From contig NC_079232.1 in NCBI RefSeq assembly GCF_028502605.1, positions 3,286,001 to 3,350,000 on the forward strand: a DNA stretch of 64,000 bases. The letters run 5' to 3'. The position numbers and the translations under genes were made by a program. Positions 57,776 through 64,000 of the stretch are shown here, piece by piece; position 1 is the stretch's first letter; the number at the start of each line of letters is the position of its first letter. Below the pieces are notes generated by a model that ran no database searches, was not told where the DNA came from, and worked only from the letters and a program-made list of their open reading frames with translations. Source of the DNA: Trichoderma breve (taxonomy: Eukaryota > Ascomycota > Sordariomycetes > Hypocreales > Hypocreaceae).

Positions 57776-58539
57776 ACCCCTCCATCATGAAACTTTGATG
57801 CTAAAAAGGAATAACGGCGGACAGTTAAATGGCAAAGTACGTGTTCGTGTATGATTTAGATACGCTTAGCCATGGCCATACCTGTGCCGTTCAGCAGAAG
57901 GCAAAGAACACCCCGGGAGTAAGCTGCGCATTGGCGCTGTGTCATAACACAGACGGCAGCACGACCACAATGCAGGCTAATAGTCCATGGGATTCAATGT
58001 TGCATAGACCCAGGAATGGATTTTTTTTTTTTTTTTTTTAATTTTTTTTTCTTCACGGCGATCAGGCATCTGTGTACAGTACTTCAGGGATACTCTAGAC
58101 TTGTCACATGGGAGGAAATTTCCAATAGTAATACCATTCTAAGTGCTGAATATATCAATTTGTTAAACAGCAGCTGTCCGCAAACCAGTTTACATGTAGA
58201 TACACAAAAAAAAATGTACAGTCCATAGCCTTGTGCTGAGCTATAAGAAGACCGCACTCCTATATACGGGTGCCTTATATTTCTGCTAATAGACGGGCAC
58301 GTGATTTTGCGTTAGTTTCGTGATTTCTAGTCTGATATCCTAACGCGAATCGCCTCTCAAACTTGTCTGTGCATGCCTCTCTTAGTGCTAACTTTTGAAT
58401 GGTCAGAACCGATGATCCCTCTCCATACCCATCTCCCAACTCTTGACATTCGTCTTCTTCCCTCTTCATTTCAATGAAATGAATTTTGAATTAGCCAACC
58501 GGTGGCCCTTCAGTTGGGAAGCCTCGTTTCATTCCAACT
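57776..58539. promoter_or_regulatory. Gap between YRB2-like gene and HRQ1, with poly(T) tract
   Basis: 764 bp between two plus-strand genes. A 19-T run at 58021-58039, then AA and a further 9 T to 58050, is the longest homopolymer in the window. A CACGTGA word lies near 58299. No conserved ORF was found; frames over the tract only encode Phe. Confidence 0.45.
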
Positions 58540-61500
58540 ATGGAAGATAGCCCAGTGGCGCCTTTGGCTCAGAGTGAGCAGAGAAATACGGATGCACGGA
58601 AGCGTATCCGTAAGGAAGATCTTACTCTGGATGAAGATGACCATCAGAATCTTTTACTAGACACTCCTGAGAAAAAGCCTGGGAATAAAAGACGCAATAC
58701 TGGTCACAAGAAACAGGATAAGAAAGATGGCCCAGACAGTTCTGCGTCATCGCCTATACCTTGGACCGAGGCTCTGCAAGATCTTGAAAGAGTTCATCGA
58801 GCATTGAATCTGGTTTACACGTTCTGCTCTTCGCGCAAACATGTGATAACAACATTTGATACTCTCCGACCAGCCGTTGAATCGCACATTAAAAGAGCAT
58901 TAAGAATCCAGGATGTCGCACAAATGGTTGCTCTCCGCCCAGAAGCCATGAAGTTTGAATACACCAATGAGCTTATGCTACAGCTCAACACTAGAGGCGC
59001 GCAGAGGGACGATATCTTCAAAGCTTCTCAGGGTTCCATGTCCCAAATGCCGGCTCACGATGTGTCTGTTGGCGGATTGACTGGGAATGAACGTCTAGGT
59101 GATGGGGCCGATGACCAGACCGCAATGAGTGGGCGTGAAGTATTATACCTAGAATTCATCGATGGTGATTTGAAGCGACAAGTGCTGGATAGAGAAACAG
59201 GCGAACCGACGCGACCAACCCAAAAGCTAAGGAAAGAAAAGCTGAAAATGCCCGTGTACGGCCAAAAACAAATGATGCAGCTCATAGAACGACGTAACCA
59301 GAAATTTGCTATTGCTATCAACGACTTCCTCAAGAAATGTACAAATGATGGCGAGGATCCGGAAAAAGCACTCCATGAAAGAGCCGAACATTATATACCC
59401 AAATTGACGCCAAAAGAGCCTCGGTCAACCAATCGTACAGCGAGTACTATCCCCGATTCCATTCCTCATGAACGACAGAGTATTTCAGAAATACTGCTTC
59501 AACTCAAAGAGAGTGAGTGGTATTCCGGCCAAATTGTACCCGATGGCCACAGAGTATTCGAACCACAGAGTCCCAAGTATGGAGGTCTCAAGTTTCTGTT
59601 ATCTCAAGAGTTAGTGAATGCTCTCTATAATGCTAAACATATAACCCAGTTCTACACCCATCAAGCTGAGGCTTTGAATGGGCTATATGAAGGGAAAAAT
59701 ATCGTCATATCGACTTCTACCAGCTCTGGAAAATCGTTAATCTATCAGTTGCCAGTCCTGCATGCTTTGGAACGGGATACAAACTCAAGAGCTTTGTATA
59801 TATTCCCTACCAAAGCACTGGCCCAGGATCAGAAACGCAGCCTCAAGGACATCCTGGCATTCATGCCAAGCCTCAATCAGGTTTTAGTGGAAACCTTTGA
59901 TGGAGATACTCCTATGAATCTTCGAGATGTTGTTCGAGAAGAGGCGAGAATCATTTTTACAAATCCCGACATGCTTCACCTCACAATTCTCCCCCAGGAA
60001 CAAAGATGGAGAACATTTTTGAAGAACCTGAAATTTGTGGTTGGTTAGTTTTCTCCAGATCGGCCGGTAGAGCAATTCACTAACTAATAAATTAAGTTGA
60101 CGAACTGCATTATTACAATGGCCAGCTGGGATCTCATGTTGCCTTTATAATGCGGAGGTTACGACGCATATGCGCAGCGGTGGGAAACCGGCATGTTCAA
60201 TTCATTTCCTGCTCTGCCACAGTAGCCAATCCGGAAGAGCATTTCAAGTTGATATTTGGAGTGTCTAATGTCTGTTTAATCGACTACGACGGATCACCAT
60301 CAGGAAGAAAGGAATTTCTATGCTGGAATACCCCTTTTAAAGAACCAGGAGATCCTACCAGTGGACGTGGTAACACCAAATTCGAATGCGCTCGTCTATT
60401 TTGCGCTCTTCTGCTGAGGGGCGTCAGAATCATTGCTTTTTGCAGAGTTCGTGCGCAATGCGAGGCATTGACTAACGCGATAAAACAAGAGCTGCGCGAA
60501 CTTGGTCGTCCGGAATGTAGCAATTTGGTAATGGGCTATCGAGGCGGCTATACGGCTCGAGACCGACGAAAAATCGAGGCAGAAATGTTTGAAGGGAAAT
60601 TACTGGGTATAGTGGCAACTACGGCACTTGAACTGGGCATTGATATCGGCACACTGGATTGCGTTCTCACTTGGGGCTTCCCCTATACTATTGCTAATTT
60701 ACGACAGCAGAGTGGCAGAGCTGGAAGGCGAACCAAGGACTCGCTGTCTATCCTAGTAGGCGACAGTTTTCCAACTGACCAGCACTACATGAACAATCCT
60801 GATGAGCTTTTCTCGAAGCCAAATTGTGAGTTACGTGTGGACTTGGACGATATACTTATTCGGGAAGGGCATATCCAATGCGCAGCCTACGAGATGCCCA
60901 TTCGGCAAGATGAGGATATGCAGTTTTTTGGCCAGGACTTGCCTCAGATCTGTCAGGGGCGATTGGTGAAAGACGAATTGGGTTTCTTTCACTGTCACGA
61001 CCGCTTTCGTCCCCACCCAGCTAAATATGTTGCCATTCGTGATGCAGAGGACGAGCACTTTGCTGTCATCGATATTACAAATGGGAGGAACGAAGTCTTG
61101 GAAGAACTAGAAGCATCGAGGGCGACTTTTACCATATATGATGGCGCCATATTCCTCCACCAGGGTAACACATATCTTATCCGAGATTTTTTACCTGAAA
61201 AAGGCATGGCTAAGGTTGAGAGGGTCAATGTTGAGTGGAGTACCATGGCGCGAGACTTTACTGATATTGACCCTGTGGAAATTGAGGCCATTCGCACAAT
61301 ACCTAGGTCCTCTTGCCACGCCTACTATGGAAGTATAAAGATCCAGCAAAATGTGTTTGGATTCTTCAAGGTCGACAAAAGAGGGCGGATCATAGACGCA
61401 GTGCAGGTAGACAATCCTCCTGTTATACGGCATAGCAAGGGAATGTGGCTGGACATACCGCGACAAGTACTTGAGTTACTACAAGATAGACAGCTCAATG

Positions 61501-61973
61501 CTGCGGCATCCATACATGCGGCAGAACATGTAATCATGAGTTTGTTGCCAGCGTTCGTCATCAGTTTACCTGGGGACGTACGAACAGAGTGCAAAGTGGC
61601 TCTTAAAGAATTCGCCAAGAAGGAAACAAAAAGAAAGCGACCGGCCCGGTTAACCTTTTACGATGCCAAAGGGGGTGCCAATGGATCCGGCGTCAGCACA
61701 AAAGCTTTCGACCATATTGATCATCTTCTAGAACGTGCGTTGAAAAGAGTCGAAGAATGCTGTTGCCAACAAGGTTGTGTTGAGTGTGTGGCTTCCGAGA
61801 TATGCAAGGAATCCAACGAAGTTATAAGCAAGGCAGGATGCCTTGTCATTCTTAGAAGCCTGCTGGGGGTCGAGGTTGGAACAGACAACTTACAGCCGGG
61901 GCCGGAAGAGTTGAGTTCTCTGGGAATTGAGACTATAACTTTCGCAACACCAATCCCAATGAAGAGAACATAG
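58540..61973 (+). CDS. HRQ1: RecQ4-like DEAD/H helicase Hrq1
   Basis: A RecQ4-family 3'-5' DNA helicase acting in interstrand-crosslink repair and genome stability. Exons 58540-60043 and 60097-61973 (53-bp intron) give 1126 aa. The charged N-terminus carries a DUF-type region (WTEALQDLERVHRALNLVYTFCSSR). Helicase motifs: FYTHQAEALNGLYEGKN, Walker A STSTSSGKSLIYQLP (near residue 398), FPTKALAQDQKRSL, FTNPDMLH, the Walker B box VVDELHYYNGQLGSH which is created across the intron, SATVANPEEH, RVRAQCEAL, GYRGGYTARDRRKIE, TTALELGIDIG and QQSGRAGRRTKDS. The C-terminal DUF1998-like zinc region has four Cys (ECCCQQGCVECVASEICKE). These features are complete, so the gene appears intact. Confidence 0.95.
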
Positions 61974-63003
61974 CAAAAGATGCTAGTGGTGATGGGACAT
62001 GTATCAGAGTTATCTATACAGTCTTACGCACAAGTCACTGCTTCTGTTAATTTTATCGTCATAATCCAAAGCCGTATCGCAATGATACTTTGCGACAAGC
62101 TTCACAAGTATCCAAAGGAACAAGAGACAGAACGCATAGATCTGACTTGGAGAGCTCTCCTGGCCAATGAAGCTTAGATCGGGAAGTTCCCTTACTCTAA
62201 TTTTCAATACTACGGATACTAGATTTCTAGATAATACCATCATCAGCTTCATATTATACAGTTCAGTCATCCACAACTCGATATGGAACACCAAGAGCCA
62301 GTTCTTCCAGACTCACGTAGAAACTTCACCCATGTTCCTACCACACATTCTCAAGAGTTTGCACAGCATGAAGCGGCAAATGGCCGTCTCATGGACATAA
62401 TCGGCACGAGGAACATGACGCTGCTGTTAGTTTTCGACTGAGTCCAGGGCAAAAGCTCTCCTGGGTCAGCGATGCTGCTTCTCTATGGGTAGATGAGATT
62501 AACGAATGTTTCATCGAAATGAACAAGTGGCTCACAAAGATCTGCTTTTGCCCGGTTAGAGGACCTTAGGATCATGGTTTTCCAGCTGCGCTATAGTGGC
62601 TACATGCCTTCATAGGAACGATTTATATAACGAAGCGAAAGGGTTTCCTATCTGAATCACCCCAACTTATACGGTACCCCTATCTCTGCGTCTGTAGCCA
62701 GAAACGCTGTAGCCCACAGCGGAGACGATCACAAGAAAGTCAGACGATGCAATCCCAGTGATTGTTGATGGAACTTCAGGGACTGGCTGATGCACCAAAA
62801 GCGGGTGAAGCCCTCATACCGGCAATCCATGAGGCCAGCTTGAAGGTATGGAAAGGCGCCGCGAGCGTTTATCAGTAGGCTCAACCAAAGGTCGGCATCC
62901 CGGTTCCAAAACCTCATAGGAAAGGCACACAGTGGCATAATGTCCTATGACAAGACATCCCAGCATCACGGGCCAGCCAAAATCATCCAGTGATTGGACT
63001 GCC

Positions 63004-63025
63004 TGACCCGGGTGTGACCCGGGTC
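63004..63025. promoter_or_regulatory. Paired ACCCGGGT palindromes
   Basis: TGACCCGGGTG followed at once by TGACCCGGGTC. Each half contains a CCCGGG palindrome. Inverted CGG half-sites are typical targets of Zn2Cys6 regulators; a role here is inferred only. Confidence 0.5.
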
Positions 63026-63176
63026 CCTCCCAGGTCCACATGTATGGCTTCTGTCTATTAGACAATAGCTTTCGGTTGATTACCTCTATTGGATCAATAC
63101 ATTAGCGTTTTTGGCATTGTTCAGTTACGTCGTCTCATGTTCTCCAGTAGGTGCGCCAGTGTCTGTGGGTGTTTGC

Positions 63177-63200
63177 CAGCTGGCAGCTGGCAGCTGCCAG
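63177..63200. promoter_or_regulatory. Three tandem CAGCTG E-boxes
   Basis: CAGCTG occurs at 63177-63182, 63184-63189 and 63191-63196, as heptamer units (C/G)CAGCTG. About 245 bp upstream of the ATG of the following gene. Could be a basic helix-loop-helix target or a chance slippage repeat. Confidence 0.5.
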
Positions 63201-63440
63201 TACCTTCGCACCTTGATCATTCAATGTTAAATTTCGTTTGCTTTACTTTTGATGCAAACGAATCCATTTTCTTCAACCTCCCAAATTTCGTATCGCACCT
63301 CCCTCTCTGAGGTCGCTCAGGTATTCACCCTCCCCCTTGCCTGCTCTAGAAGACAAGGACTTATCAAGCCTAGCAACTCTCATATATCAGCGGGATATGC
63401 CAGAGGAAGACTCAAAGGCGCCCTCGATTGAAAGCCTAGA

Positions 63441-64000
63441 ATGAGCTCCCAACAAGGTGATGAGATGCCAACTCCCACGAGCACTCAAGAAACCAATGGG
63501 ACCGCGCGAAGTTCCGGCCAACCCCCGATGATGAGTTCTCAGGCGACGCGAGACAGGCTTCAGGCACTGTTCCCAGAGGGTACCAGCGTGCCAACTCAAA
63601 GCATTAGCAACGTCTGGCGATCCTACGATGACATGGACGAAGAGGCCAGGCTTATCGCAGACGACCTTTTGGGTACACTCGCCGCATTCAATGATCAGCA
63701 ACCCGTCTTCAACGAAACCGTGAGAAGGAATTTCTGGAACAGATGGGTATTTGCCTCAGGCTGGGATACCGACTGCACTGTTCAAGAGCCGGGCAGCATC
63801 CGTAACAGGACAATGGCAGAGTCTTCGTTGGAGGTTGGGACAATCATGCCAGGAATGCCTCGACCCAATGAGCGAGTGAAGAAGAATCAGAACACACCTG
63901 CTCACCGACTCGCCGGCCAACCTGTGTTTCTGAGGCCACAACCAAACTGGGGTCACTACGGAGTGGCATTCAAATATTCCGACATCAGGGGCGGTGCCAT
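63441..64000 (+). CDS. Unrecognised protein, 5' part; runs off right edge
   Basis: An ATG at 63441 opens a frame with no stop through the last base (186 codons). It begins MSSQQGDEMPTPTSTQETNG, has a polar, Ser/Thr/Pro-rich N-terminus, then a more ordered part with ARLIADDLLGTLAAFNDQQ, RRNFWNRWVFASGWDTDC and NWGHYGVAFKYSDIRGGA. The composition is that of a soluble protein; no signal peptide or membrane helix is visible. I do not recognise a family. It reads as coding because it is long, uses codons like its neighbours and has an intact frame, but the rest of the gene is outside the window. Confidence 0.6.
   Translation, partial: MSSQQGDEMPTPTSTQETNGTARSSGQPPMMSSQATRDRLQALFPEGTSVPTQSISNVWRSYDDMDEEARLIADDLLGTLAAFNDQQPVFNETVRRNFWNRWVFASGWDTDCTVQEPGSIRNRTMAESSLEVGTIMPGMPRPNERVKKNQNTPAHRLAGQPVFLRPQPNWGHYGVAFKYSDIRGGA

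Larger units (their letters stand above)
61974..63440. other. Long intergenic region with unusual palindromic repeats upstream of the last gene
   Basis: A 1467-bp gap, the longest in the window. At 63004-63025 two copies of TGACCCGGGT stand 11 bp apart, each holding the palindrome ACCCGGGT. At 63177-63196 three CAGCTG E-boxes recur every 7 bp. Both lie in the presumed promoter of the right-edge gene. Short frames near 62283-62400 and 62430-62567 look faintly coding but carry no recognisable family and no shared frame, so they are not called. Confidence 0.45.

Noticed and set aside
62283..62567. Short frames after HRQ1 that look weakly coding
   Set aside because: No common frame, no family similarity recognised, and stops interrupt each; degraded gene remains possible but unsupported.
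1..64000. CRISPR array, rRNA, intact mobile element
   Set aside because: No regularly spaced direct repeats, rRNA core sequence or transposase/reverse-transcriptase frame was found; the genome is eukaryotic.

Overview
The window is nuclear DNA of a filamentous ascomycete fungus. Genes are dense, on both strands, and broken by short introns of about 47-96 bp with GT..AG ends and CTAAC-like branch points. The gene set (velvet factor VelB, CCH1 calcium channel, RAVE subunit, MSH5, HRQ1, exocyst and Golgi trafficking genes) fits Sordariomycetes, probably Hypocreales. A Trichoderma-like genus is a guess. No ribosomal RNA, tRNA, CRISPR array or intact transposon was seen. Exon coordinates come from reading frames, conserved residues and splice consensus; no transcript data were available.

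Layout, left to right: the 3' part of RAV1 (+, enters from the left edge); velB (-); a TLC-domain membrane protein (-); a PDK1/PKH-type kinase (+); HIS1 (+); the CCH1 calcium channel (-); a small secreted I9 protease inhibitor (+); MSH5 (+), carrying an in-frame TAG; EXO70 (+); a large multidomain RNA-end protein (-); mitochondrial N-acetylglutamate synthase (+); CCA-adding tRNA nucleotidyltransferase (+); MCD4 (-); ETF alpha (+); ARH1 (-); an unrecognised four-helix membrane protein (+); an ELO fatty-acid elongase (+); a GEA-type ARF-GEF (-); a SWI3/RSC8-like chromatin remodeller subunit (+); a YIP4-like protein (+); a YRB2-like Ran-binding protein (+); HRQ1 helicase (+); and the 5' end of an unrecognised gene running off the right edge (+).

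Most of these are conserved housekeeping genes rather than one pathway. Several small themes recur. HIS1 and the arginine-pathway gene NAGS both have GCN4/CPC1-type motifs upstream. ETFA and ARH1, two mitochondrial electron-transfer flavoproteins, lie tail to tail 76 bp apart. The multidomain RNA-end protein and CCA1 lie on either side of NAGS.

The two most notable observations are these. First, the MSH5 frame is open along its whole length except for one TAG, placed where a tryptophan is expected; MSH5 is a meiotic crossover gene. Second, one predicted protein of 1213 residues combines a 2H phosphoesterase-like domain, an endonuclease/exonuclease/phosphatase domain, a nucleotidyltransferase/poly(A)-polymerase-like region and a C-terminal MJ1316 (DUF504) domain, an arrangement that suggests an RNA 3'-end repair or decay enzyme.
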